64,000 bases of DNA from Polyangiaceae bacterium (lineage in GTDB: Bacteria > Myxococcota_A > Polyangia > Polyangiales > Polyangiaceae), in contig JADLFU010000088.1 in assembly GCA_020849655.1 (NCBI GenBank), positions 1-64,000 of the forward strand, given 5' to 3'. Both the position numbers and the translations under genes were made by a program. Position 1 is the first letter of the stretch, and each line of letters starts with the position of its first letter. Under the pieces are notes generated by a model. The model ran no database searches. It was not told the DNA's origin and was given only the letters and a program-made list of their open reading frames with translations. Below are positions 1 to 8,900 of the stretch, one piece after another.

Positions 1-365
1 GCCGCGCCCGCGCCTCCCGCCTGGCCCCCCGCCCCTGCGCCGCCCGAGGTGCCCGCGCTCCCCGCCTTGCCAGCGCCACCCGACACGCCCGCGCTCCCCG
101 CGCCGCCGGCCTTGCCGCCCGACGCCCCGCCACCCGCGCCGCCCGCCTTGCCCGCCGCGCCCGCCTTGCCGCCGGCGCCTGCGACCGCGCCTGCGCCCGC
201 CTTGCCCGACGCGCCCGCGCCCCCGGCGACCGCCGCGCCTGCGCCCGCGGCGTTGCTCGCGCCGTCGTCGACCGAAGAGCCTCCCCCGCACGCGGCGGCG
301 GTGGCGGCGGCGAGCGTCGCAGAAAAAAGCGCGAGGGAGGACGGGCGGAGGGAGCGGGGAAGCAT
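1..365 (-). CDS. Gly/Ala/Lys-rich lipoprotein, 3' end outside the window
   Basis: Minus-strand reading frame starting with ATG at 365 and open to the window edge (121 codons seen). The first residues form a signal peptide with a run of Ala ending in a lipobox-like AAAC-GGG at about residue 24, so it is probably lipid-anchored after export. What follows is almost entirely a low-complexity linker of Gly, Ala and Ser with regularly spaced Lys (GGKAGGAG-like units). A folded domain is expected further on, beyond the window. It begins 14 bp after the ABHD18-like gene on the same strand and is probably co-transcribed with it. The linker resembles the one in the RCC1-type lipoprotein at 9428-12676, but with Lys instead of Gln. 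The function cannot be told from this part. Confidence 0.7.
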   Translation of the reverse strand, partial: MLPRSLRPSSLALFSATLAAATAAACGGGSSVDDGASNAAGAGAAVAGGAGASGKAGAGAVAGAGGKAGAAGKAGGAGGGASGGKAGGAGSAGVSGGAGKAGSAGTSGGAGAGGQAGGAGA

Positions 366-379
366 CCGCCCAGTCTACC

Positions 380-1348
380 TCAGCTCGACGCCGCGCGGAG
401 CCGCTCGAGCGCGTCGAGCACGGCCGCGCGCGCGGGCGCCGCCGACCGCACGTAGCCGCTGACGTGTCCCTCGTCGATCCACCGGAGCTCCGAGCCCGGC
501 CAGTGACGGTGCAGCGCCTCGACCGACCGCGGCGCGACGTAGCCGTCTCGGCGCGCGCCGACGAGGATGGCCGCGCGCGGGCACACCGGCACGGGCAGGC
601 GCGGCAGCGAGAGCGCGTCGAGGCGCTCGACGAGCGCGGCGCGCGGATCGGCGACGCCCGACAGCGCGCGCCACGAGGTCGCGCGCGAGAGCAGCCCGTC
701 GACGAACACCGCGCTCGCCGACGCCGGCGCGGCGACGGGCACCACCGCGACCGGGATCGACAGCGTCGCCGCGGCCATCGCCGAGAGCTGCCCGCCCATC
801 GAGTAGCCCGAGAGCGCGACAGCGCCGTGCTGCTCCGACGCCCAGCCGACCAGCGCGCGCGCCTCGTCGACCGCCGCGCGCCCGAGCAGCAAGAGATCGG
901 CGACCGTGCGCACGTCGACACCGCGCTGCCGCGGAGGCTTGCGCGGGCCGTAGTACGGGTTCTCGAGGATGAGCGCGCCCACGCCGTCGCGGACGAGCGG
1001 GGCCGCGAACCTCGCGCGCCGCCGCGGCCCCACGTCGCCCGTCGCGCCGAGCAGCACGACCGCCGCGCGCGCCTGGCGGCGCGCCGGCGAGATCCACGTG
1101 ACGTGCGCCACCCGGCTCTCCGCCGGCAGCTCCGACGCGAGCGGGCTCTCGAACGTCCCGGCGCGCTCCACCCGATCGGCGACCCTGCGCGCGCGGCCCC
1201 AGCGGATGACCGGCGTCGCCACCTGCGCGGCGAACGCGGGCGCCGCGTGCTCGCGCGCGTCCCCCTCCCCTCCCCAGCCGTCCTCGAAGAACGAGCCGGG
1301 TCGGGTCAGGCGGACGTACGCGCGGTCGAGCCAGTGGGCGCGCGTCAT
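380..1348 (-). CDS. ABHD18-like alpha/beta hydrolase
   Basis: 322-aa protein resembling the ABHD18 (DUF2048) branch of the alpha/beta hydrolase fold. The nucleophile elbow GYSMGG sits at residues 181-186 with Ser183. The family-type stretch ENPYYGPRKPP is at about 129-139, and an Asp (RRDGYV) and a His (EGHVSG) near the C-terminus can complete the triad. No signal peptide is seen, so it is likely cytosolic. The substrate is unknown; lipid or ester hydrolysis is only inferred. Its ATG overlaps the stop of the upstream methyltransferase (ATGA), which fixes the start and implies coupled translation. The partial lipoprotein gene follows 14 bp downstream. Confidence 0.82.
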   Translation of the reverse strand: MTRAHWLDRAYVRLTRPGSFFEDGWGGEGDAREHAAPAFAAQVATPVIRWGRARRVADRVERAGTFESPLASELPAESRVAHVTWISPARRQARAAVVLLGATGDVGPRRRARFAAPLVRDGVGALILENPYYGPRKPPRQRGVDVRTVADLLLLGRAAVDEARALVGWASEQHGAVALSGYSMGGQLSAMAAATLSIPVAVVPVAAPASASAVFVDGLLSRATSWRALSGVADPRAALVERLDALSLPRLPVPVCPRAAILVGARRDGYVAPRSVEALHRHWPGSELRWIDEGHVSGYVRSAAPARAAVLDALERLRAASS

Positions 1349-1965
1349 CCGTCGACGACGGCCACGCCCTCGAACGTGTGCCCCGCCCAGCTCGGCCCGT
1401 CGCCCGCGTGCTCGTCGAGCTCGTCGAGCCGGAACCCCGCCTCGCGGAGCGACCGCGGCACGTCGCGATCGAGGTGACAGTTACCAGAGATCCGTCGCCA
1501 CCCCGGCGTCAGCGCCCGCTGCACGGCGCGCGTCACGGTGCGCGGCGAGCGGCCGTGCTCGACGAAGAGCAGCCTCCCTCCCGGCCCGAGCACCCGGCGC
1601 ATCTCCGCGAGCGCGCGCCCCGGATCGTCGACGCTGCAGAGCGTGTACGTCATCACCACCGACTCGAACGATCCGGCGTCGAACGGCAGCGCCGTGGCCG
1701 ACGCCGGGAGGAGCTGCAGCGGCGCGCGGCACTCACCCGCGCGGGCGCGCGCGCGCTCGAGCAGCGCCGGGGCCGGATCGATCGCGACGAGCTCCGTCAC
1801 GCGCGAGGGATCGTAGAACGCGAGGTTCAGCCCCGTGCCGACGCCGATCTCCAGCACGCGCCCGCTCGCCTGCGGGACGCGCCGCTCTCGCTCCCTGCGG
1901 ATGCTGCCGGTGCGGCACGCCTTCTCGACGAGGAACGGCAGCACCCGGCGATCCCACCAGCTCAT
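1345..1965 (-). CDS. METTL7-like class I SAM methyltransferase
   Basis: 206-aa Methyltransf_11-type enzyme. Motif I is EIGVGTG at residues 39-45. An acidic residue ends the next strand (VAIDPAP), and a late GPGGRLLFVEHG segment is typical of METTL7-like proteins. No membrane anchor is evident. The ATG at 1965 precedes MSWWDRR; the frame stays open further upstream, but that part overlaps the divergent gene at 2008 and looks non-coding. It is the first gene of a minus-strand operon whose next member, the ABHD18-like hydrolase, overlaps it by four bases. The methyl acceptor is unknown. Confidence 0.83.
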   Translation of the reverse strand: MSWWDRRVLPFLVEKACRTGSIRRERERRVPQASGRVLEIGVGTGLNLAFYDPSRVTELVAIDPAPALLERARARAGECRAPLQLLPASATALPFDAGSFESVVMTYTLCSVDDPGRALAEMRRVLGPGGRLLFVEHGRSPRTVTRAVQRALTPGWRRISGNCHLDRDVPRSLREAGFRLDELDEHAGDGPSWAGHTFEGVAVVDG

Positions 1966-2007
1966 CGCGCCTCGATGCCCCGGCCGCCGGAGGGTACAGT
2001 CGCGCGC

Positions 2008-2400
2008 ATGACCGAGACCGAGACGGTGCGCGCGTTCTTCGACGCGCTGGTGAGCATGGAGGCGGAGCGCGTGCTCGCGTTCGCGGCGGACGACATCGTG
2101 TACGAGAACGTGTCGCTGCCGAAGGCCGACGGCAAGCGCGCGTTCGAGCAGCAGATGCGCGGCTTCGCTCGGCTCTTCGACAGGTTCGAGGTCGAGTTCC
2201 TCCACGTCGCCCAGCGCGACGACGTCGTGCTCACCGAGCGCGTCGACGCGCTCGGGCGCGGCGGGTACCTGATGAAGTTCTGGGTGTGCGGCACGCTGCG
2301 CGTCCGCGACGAGAAGATCGTGCTGTGGCGCGACTACTTCGACTGGCTCAACCTCTCCGCCGGCGCGCTCCGCGGCGTGCGCGGCCTGTTCCGCCGCTGA
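2008..2400 (+). CDS. Limonene-1,2-epoxide hydrolase-like NTF2-fold protein
   Basis: 130-aa single-domain protein of the NTF2/SnoaL cone fold, closest by eye to the limonene epoxide hydrolase catalytic domain. The Arg and Asp of the family's Asp-Arg-Asp site appear as ERVD (Arg78, Asp80). A second acidic site lies in WRDYFDW (Asp109 or Asp112), so epoxide hydration is possible. Many NTF2-fold proteins are not enzymes, so the activity is uncertain. It is transcribed away from the methyltransferase operon across a 42-bp gap that must hold both promoters, and it stands alone, since the next gene converges on it. Confidence 0.75.
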   Translation: MTETETVRAFFDALVSMEAERVLAFAADDIVYENVSLPKADGKRAFEQQMRGFARLFDRFEVEFLHVAQRDDVVLTERVDALGRGGYLMKFWVCGTLRVRDEKIVLWRDYFDWLNLSAGALRGVRGLFRR

Positions 2401-2404
2401 TCGA

Positions 2405-4378
2405 CTACTCCTTCGCGGGCTGGTTGTAGCCGCGGGGGCGGTACTTCGGATCGACGCCGTCGTTCTTCTCGCCGTTCGCCGAGACGTCTCGCACATGGTA
2501 CGCGAGCCACGATCCAGGGTGGGTGTCGGCCAAGTCGAGCAGCGCGCGCTCGTACTTGTGAAACGCCCGCACGCGCGAGCCGTTCTCGTCCTCCGCGCGC
2601 TCCTCCCACAGGCACTGCAGGCCCAGCGTGAGCAGGTTGGGATCGTTGTCGGCCATCGGGAAGCCCGTCTTGTAGTGGGCCCACGCCTCGTCGACGCGGT
2701 GCTGCCGGCAGAGCGTGTCGCCGAGGTAGACGTGCGCCATCGGCCAGTCGGGCGCGAGCGCGAGCGCCGTCCGGTTCGACGCCTCGCGGAGATCCTGCCT
2801 GCCGCGCGCGCCCTGCATCACCGAGTAGTTGAGGTGCGCCTTCGCGCTGCGGGTCGAGACGTGGCGGGTGGCGTCCCAGAACGTGAGATCGTCGCGGTAG
2901 TCGCGGCTGTGGCGGTACGCCGCGCCGCACTGGAAGAGGAAGAAGAACGCGAACAGGCCGACCGCCGGCACCGAGTCCTGCTTCTTCGTGGCGTCGAACA
3001 GCCACGCGAACGCGACCGCGAGGACCAGCGTCGAGCCGATGACCGGGAAGTACCAGAACCGCTCCGCGCGCACCGTCGGCAAGAGCACCGGGATGTTCGA
3101 GTGCGGGAAGTAGCTGACGACGATCCACAGCGCGCCGAGCGCGACGAGCAGCGTCGAGGTGAGCGCGGGCGAAGGCGCCCACGCGACCCCCGCCTGCGCG
3201 TCGCGTCGCAGGCGTCGCTCGAGCCAGAGCCCGCGCGCCCACGCGCCGAGCCCGCCCACGACCGGGACGACCATCATCACCGCGCCGAGCACCGTCTCCC
3301 ACTCCGTCAGCGAAGCCGGCACCGGCTCCTCGGGCGCCGAGTAGTCGCCCGCGAGCTTGCGGGGCAAGACGACCTGCACCAGCCCCCGGAAATACACGCG
3401 CAGCGCGCCCGCGACGCGGTGCGGGGCGTCGGCCTTGATGAAGGGATTGTTGAGCGGGTCCTTCGGGAGCGGCGGCTGGTGGAACCACACCATGAACGCC
3501 CGGTGCGCGCGGGTCGCCCACGACGCGCCCTCGGGGAGCGGATCGTTCAGCGTCGGCTCCATCGGCGCGGGGAACCACCGCTTGCGCATTTCCACGTACA
3601 GCACGAACGCGCCGACCGTGGCCACGAGCGCGAGCGCCGCCCGCAGCAGCCTCCGCGGCCGCCCTGGGTGCGTCACCGGCGCGAGGACGAGCGCGGCCCA
3701 GGGCACGAGCGGCACGAGCACGAGCGCGCTCTCCTTCGAGAACAATCCGAACAGCACGCTGAGCGCGACGGCGAACGGCATCAGCGGCGCGCCGAGCGAC
3801 AGCGACGCGAGCGCGAGGAGCGCGCCCATCCCGCCCATCACGTCCGCGATGCCGACGACCCCGCTGACCGCCTCCGTCAGCACCGCCGACGCCGTGAACA
3901 CCGCGCCCGCCACCCACGCGAGTCCGCGGCGGCGCGTCACGCGGAAGGTGAACATCACGACGAGCGCGCCGTTCGCGGCGTGGAAGAGCACGTTCATCCA
4001 GTGCGCGAGCCACGGGCTCTGCCGGATCGCCCAGACCCCTCGCCACACGAGGTTCGGCAGCGGGCGGTACGAGCCGATGCTGCGCTCGTGCGGGAGGCCC
4101 CAGAAGTCGCGGTAGATGACGTGCCACGGCCGCAGCCCCTGCTGGCCGTTGACGTAGGGGTTCGCGAGCAGCGCCTCCTGCTCGTCGAAGATGTAGTTCG
4201 TCTGCAGGTGCCGCGTGAAGAGCACGGCGGCGATGGCGAGCATCGGCACCATGGCGACCCAGAACGTCGGATCCTCGCCGACGAAGTAGTCGCGCACGAC
4301 GCGCACCACGACCTCCCAGGGCCTCTCCTTGGGCGCGCGCGGCGCGGGCGGGGGCGGCGGCGTCTGCGGCTGCGACAC
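2405..4378 (-). CDS. TMTC-like GT-C fold membrane protein with C-terminal TPR
   Basis: About 657 aa with a Pro-rich cytosolic head, a multi-pass membrane region and a soluble C-terminal part with TPR-like helices (ALAPDWPMAHVYLGDTL and following). The N-terminal loop carries FDEQEALLANPYV (acidic pair near residues 65-66) and a later SYRPL. This is the layout of TMTC-type and other GT-C glycosyltransferases, which use lipid-linked sugar donors. Acceptor and sugar are unknown. The GTG at 4378 is preferred because it follows the SDR stop by one base; a GTG at 4429, inside the SDR gene, is the alternative. It is the last gene of a three-gene minus-strand operon. Confidence 0.72.
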   Translation of the reverse strand: MSQPQTPPPPPAPRAPKERPWEVVVRVVRDYFVGEDPTFWVAMVPMLAIAAVLFTRHLQTNYIFDEQEALLANPYVNGQQGLRPWHVIYRDFWGLPHERSIGSYRPLPNLVWRGVWAIRQSPWLAHWMNVLFHAANGALVVMFTFRVTRRRGLAWVAGAVFTASAVLTEAVSGVVGIADVMGGMGALLALASLSLGAPLMPFAVALSVLFGLFSKESALVLVPLVPWAALVLAPVTHPGRPRRLLRAALALVATVGAFVLYVEMRKRWFPAPMEPTLNDPLPEGASWATRAHRAFMVWFHQPPLPKDPLNNPFIKADAPHRVAGALRVYFRGLVQVVLPRKLAGDYSAPEEPVPASLTEWETVLGAVMMVVPVVGGLGAWARGLWLERRLRRDAQAGVAWAPSPALTSTLLVALGALWIVVSYFPHSNIPVLLPTVRAERFWYFPVIGSTLVLAVAFAWLFDATKKQDSVPAVGLFAFFFLFQCGAAYRHSRDYRDDLTFWDATRHVSTRSAKAHLNYSVMQGARGRQDLREASNRTALALAPDWPMAHVYLGDTLCRQHRVDEAWAHYKTGFPMADNDPNLLTLGLQCLWEERAEDENGSRVRAFHKYERALLDLADTHPGSWLAYHVRDVSANGEKNDGVDPKYRPRGYNQPAKE

Positions 4379-4379
4379 G

Positions 4380-5183
4380 TCAGGGACCGGGCCGCGGGCC
4401 CGCGTGATCGTCGATGCCCCAGATGTCACCCCAGAGCGAGGAGCCGCCGTCGATGTAGTAGGTCGAGCCCGTCACGTAGTCGGCGAGATCGGACGCGAGG
4501 AACACGATCACGCGGGCGACCTCCTCGGGCGTGCCGAGGCGCTTCGCGGGGGTCGCGCGGCGCGCGGCCTCGAGCAGCGCGTCCCCGTACTGCGCGGTGC
4601 CGCTCGACACGATCGTGCCCGGCGCGACGGCGTTGACTTGCACGTGGTGCGCCGCCCACTCGACCGCGAGCGTCTTCGTCAGGTTCTCGACGCCCGCGCG
4701 CGCGGCGCCGGTGTGCACCATGCCAGGGAACCCGCGGGCGATGTCCGCGATGACGTTCACGACGCGGCCCCGGCGGGCCGGGATCATCGCGCGGGTGGCC
4801 GCGGCGCGCGTCATGTGGAACGTGCCGGAGAGGTTGTTGCGGACGACGGCCTCGAAGCCGCGCGACGACAGGTGCTCGGCGGGCGACGGGAACTGCCCGC
4901 CCGCGTTGTTGACGAGCACGTCGACGCGACCGAACGCCTCCTTCGCCGCGTCGACCAGGGCGTCACACTGCTCGGCCTCGCGGATGTCGCAGGTGCGCCC
5001 CGCTGCGCGGTCGGCGGGCAGCCCGAGCGCCGCGAGCCCCGCGTCGACCTTCTCGCGCGAGCGGCTCGCGATGACGACGCGCGCGCCGAGCGCCGTGAGC
5101 TCTCGGGCGGTCGCGAGGCCGATGCCGGTGCCGCCGCCGGTGACGATCGCGACCTGGCCGTCGAAGAGGCCAGGCCGGAACAT
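4380..5183 (-). CDS. SDR oxidoreductase, PECR/DECR-like, without the canonical Tyr
   Basis: 267-aa short-chain dehydrogenase/reductase. The cofactor motif TGGGTGIG is at 15-22 and NNAGG at 92-96. The end pattern SLWGDIWGI is shared with bacterial relatives of peroxisomal trans-2-enoyl-CoA reductase and dienoyl-CoA reductase. The usual YxxxK reads ENLTK (166-170): the Lys is kept but the catalytic Tyr is Glu. Dienoyl-CoA reductases also lack that Tyr, so activity on enoyl- or dienoyl-CoA is plausible but not shown. The ATG at 5183 is chosen; a GTG at 5201, two bases after the upstream stop, is possible. It lies between a small membrane protein and the TMTC-like gene in one operon. Confidence 0.83.
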   Translation of the reverse strand: MFRPGLFDGQVAIVTGGGTGIGLATARELTALGARVVIASRSREKVDAGLAALGLPADRAAGRTCDIREAEQCDALVDAAKEAFGRVDVLVNNAGGQFPSPAEHLSSRGFEAVVRNNLSGTFHMTRAAATRAMIPARRGRVVNVIADIARGFPGMVHTGAARAGVENLTKTLAVEWAAHHVQVNAVAPGTIVSSGTAQYGDALLEAARRATPAKRLGTPEEVARVIVFLASDLADYVTGSTYYIDGGSSLWGDIWGIDDHAGPRPGP

Positions 5184-5203
5184 CGACGCCTCGGGCTGCA
5201 CGA

Positions 5204-5776
5204 TCAGCCCCCCGTCATGCGGCAGTCGGACACGCGGCCGACCCAGGCGGAGTCCTTGTCGCCCCAGCCGGCCGTGGGCTGCCAGCGCACCTTGAAGTTC
5301 TTCAGGCGGTCCACCGGCTTGAATTTGCAGGTCGCGACGAAGCGGCGCACCTCCATCTCCTCGCGGGTGAACTTCGTCGGCGGCTCGTCCTCGATGCGCT
5401 TCTTCAGCACCGGCTGCGTGAACAGGCCGGGCACCATCACGAGCACGTTGTCGCTCGTCATGTACGGGGCGATGACGTCCTCGGGCTTGATCGGATCCGT
5501 CTGGCGCTCGCCGTTGAGCTTGAACCCGCAGCGCGCGCCGTCGACGGCCTGGTCGCTGCCGCACGACAGGCCGATCGAGTCGGCGCTGATGAGCGTGATG
5601 GCGACGTCGACGGCCTGGCCGACCTTGAACTCCGCCGGCGTCACCTCGACGGGTTTGACCCGCGCGCGCGCGGCCTCGCCCATCGTCGACCACAGGTAGT
5701 AGGCCGACAGGAGCCCCGTGACGGCGACGAAGATCCACATTTCGCGGGAGAGCTGGAGCGTTCGGATGTTCTGCAC
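5204..5776 (-). CDS. Small membrane-anchored protein of unknown function
   Basis: 190 aa from a GTG at 5776; the ATG of MWIFVAV at 5739 is an alternative start. A single hydrophobic helix lies at about residues 13-30 (MWIFVAVTGLLSAYYLW). It is followed by a soluble, probably extracytoplasmic, domain with three Cys that could form a disulfide (LSCGSDQ, ARCGFKL, ATCKFKP, and a fourth in DCRMTGG). No family is recognised. It is the first gene of the operon with the SDR and the TMTC-like protein, so it may serve the same envelope process. The promoter must lie in the 138-bp gap shared with the divergent kinase gene. Confidence 0.65.
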   Translation of the reverse strand: MQNIRTLQLSREMWIFVAVTGLLSAYYLWSTMGEAARARVKPVEVTPAEFKVGQAVDVAITLISADSIGLSCGSDQAVDGARCGFKLNGERQTDPIKPEDVIAPYMTSDNVLVMVPGLFTQPVLKKRIEDEPPTKFTREEMEVRRFVATCKFKPVDRLKNFKVRWQPTAGWGDKDSAWVGRVSDCRMTGG

Positions 5777-5914
5777 GGCGTCGTGTCCCTCTGGGGTGGC
5801 GCCCTCTACCCCGACTCCGCGCGGACCCCAAGCGCCGAGCGGCGGCGACGCCCGCGCCGAGAGAGAGAGGTTTGGCGCTTCCGTAGGCGGCGGCGCCGAC
5901 CTAACCTCCCGCCC

Positions 5915-8900
5915 GTGGCGACGAAGGAGGCAGCGCTCACGCTGAAGGCGGGCGACGTCATCGCGCAGCGGTACGAGATCGCGCGGGAGCTCGGGCGGGG
6001 GGGCATGGGCGTCGTGTACCTGTGCACCGATCGGGTGACGGGCGATCGCGTCGCCGCGAAATGCGTGTTCCTCGACAAGTCGAAGGGCGTCGCGAGCGAG
6101 GCGATCTGGTTCGAGCAGGAGGCGCGCGCGCTCGCGGCGCTCGACCACCCGACGATCGTGCGGCCCCGCGACTACGGCGCGCTCCCGGACGGCTCGCCCT
6201 TCCTCGTGATGGACGCGCTGCACGGCCGCAGCATCCACGTGTGGAAGTACCTGACGAAGCTGCCGTGGCCGGTCATCTGGTCGGTCGTCGACCAGGTGCT
6301 GGCGGGCCTCGCGCACGCGCACGCGCGCGGGGTGATCCACGGCGATCTGAAGCCCTCGAACGTGCTCATCGATCCGCGCGGCGGCGTCGAGGACCCTCGC
6401 ACGTACGTGCTCGATCTCGGCCTCGCGTGGCTGATGAACGACCACGTCGATCCGCGCCTCGGCGAGAGCCAGCTCGCCGCGCCGACGATGCCGTTCGGCC
6501 TCGGCACGCCCGGCTGGATGGCGCCGGAGCAGATCCGCCGCGCCGCGCCGCACATCGGCCCCGCGACCGATCTCTACGCGCTCGGCAGCATCGTCTTCGA
6601 GCTGCTCTCGGGGCGAGAGGTCTTCTCGGGCACCGGCCAGGAGATCCTGCGCGCGCACCGCGACACGCCCGTGACCGAGGTGTCTCCGCTGCCGCCGGGC
6701 GCGCCCGCGGAGGCCGGCGCGTGGACGGTGCGCTGCCTCGCGAAGCGGCCGTGGGACAGGTTCCGCCTGGCCGCCGACGCCCGCGCGGCCTGGGCGCCGC
6801 TCCGGCCCGAGGGCGAGATCCGGTGGGACGCGCCGAACGTCCGCGTCGGCGACGAGGACGAGTCGCCGATCTCGCTGCGCCCCGTGCCGAGCGCGTCGAA
6901 CCCCTCCGCGGCCCTCGCCCCCGGGCTGCTCGCGCTCAGGCCCACTCCGCTCGTCGGTCGCAAGCGCGAGCGCGCCGAGCTCGACGCGCGCGTCGGGGCG
7001 ATCGTCCGCGGGGAGCAGCGCCAGCACCTCGTCCTGCTGCGCGGCGAGGCGGGGGTCGGCAAGAGCCGCCTCGCCGAGTGGCTCCAGGAGCACGTGCACG
7101 AGACGGGCGCGATGATCCCGCTGCGCGCCCGGTACCGCCGCACGCCCGGCCCCTTCGACGGGATGCGCGGCGCCATCACGACGCACTTCAACCTGCGCGG
7201 CGTCGCGCGCGACGTGATCGAGCAGGCCCTCCTGAACGAGTGGGAGGTCGAGCCGTCCGACGAGCAGGGCCGCACGTGGGTCGCCGCGGCGGCCGCGTGG
7301 CTGAAGCCGCTGTCCGCGGACGAAGAGGCGCGCGTCGGCCCGTCGGGCAAGCGTTTTTTCCTTGACAAGGCAGAGCTTCGATGGGTCGTGATCCGGCACG
7401 TCCTCGAGCGCGTCGCCGCGACGGGGCGGCCGCTCCTCTTGTGGGTCGACGATCTCCACCTCGCGTCCCCGAACACGTTCGCCGGGCTGACGGCGCTGCA
7501 CCGCGACGCGAAGGAGCTGCCCCTGCTCTTCCTCGCGACGGTGCGCGACGAGGCGCTGGCGGCCGATCCGGCGGCCTCGAGGCGGGTGAAGGAGCTGCTG
7601 GAGGCCATCCCCTCGACGACGCTCTCGGTCGCGCCGCTCGACGACGAGGAGACCCGCGCGCTGCTCGCCGCCTCGCTGCCGCTCGCGGAGGACGCCGAGG
7701 CCACGGCGGTGATGAGGAGCCACGGCAACCCGCTCTACGCGCTGCAGCTCGTGCACTCCTGGGCGTCGTCGGGCCAGCTGTCGCTCGACGGCGGCGCGTA
7801 CCGGGTGCCGGCGGCGGCGCTCGCGCGGGCCGCGAAGACCACCGCCGAGCTGTTCGACGAGCGGATGGCGGCGCTGCCCGCCCAGCTGCGCCCCGCGGCG
7901 TTCGCGGCCGCCGCGCTCGGTGAGGTGCTCCACGCCGAGGGGCTCGGCAGGATGCTCCAGTCGATGGGGCTCGAGGTCCGCCCGACGCTGCGGGCGCTGC
8001 AGGAGGCGCAGGTGCTGCTCGTCAGCCGCAGCGGTCGGCTGCGCTGGCCGCACGCGCTCCTGCAGGAGCACGTGCTCGCGCGCCTCGCGGAGCAGCCCGA
8101 CGCGAAGAAGATCCACCGCCTCGCCGCCGACGCGCTCGCGACCTACCCCGACGCGGGCTCACGGCGGATCGTGCGACAGCGCGCGGCGAACCTCCAGCGC
8201 GCCGGGGACGACGCACAGGCCGCGCGCCTCGTCCTCGACTTCGTCGCGCACGCGTGGCGCCGCGCCCGCGAGGTGGGCTGGATCAAGCGCGACCTCGAGG
8301 TGCTGGACGGCCGCGTGCACGGCGAATTGCTGGGCGAGCAGCTGCGCTGGCGCGCGGAGGTCGAGCGGCACATGGGCGAGCTGACGCAGGCGCGCCGCGA
8401 CGCGGAGGAGGCGCGCAGGCTGCTCTCGGCGCTCGGCCGCCAGCAGGACGAGGCGCACTGCCTCCGGCTGCTCGCGCACATCGCGTCCGATCAGGGCGTG
8501 CCCGCGCTCGGCCGCATCGAGGCCTTGCTCGCGCACGCGACCTTCGTCCAGATCGGCGACGACCACGGGCGCGCGCAGGTCGAGGTGCTGCTCGGCGAGA
8601 TCGAGTACCTGCTCGGCGACCACGCGAGCGCGAGGCTGCACCTCGGGAACGCCGCGCTCACGCTCCGCAAGGCGGGCGACACGCTCGTGCTCGCCCAGTG
8701 CTACATCCTCCTGTCGCTGGTGGAGCAGGCCGTCGGCCGCCTCGAGCCGGCGCGCGAGCTGCTCACGCTGGCCCGCGCGGAGTTCGACGCCATCGGCTAC
8801 CAGCTCGGGCTCGCGCAGACCGACGTCGTGCTCGGGCACGTCGAGCACCGCGCGTTCGAATTCGACGCCGCGTACGCCCGCGCGAGGGAGACGCGCCAGC

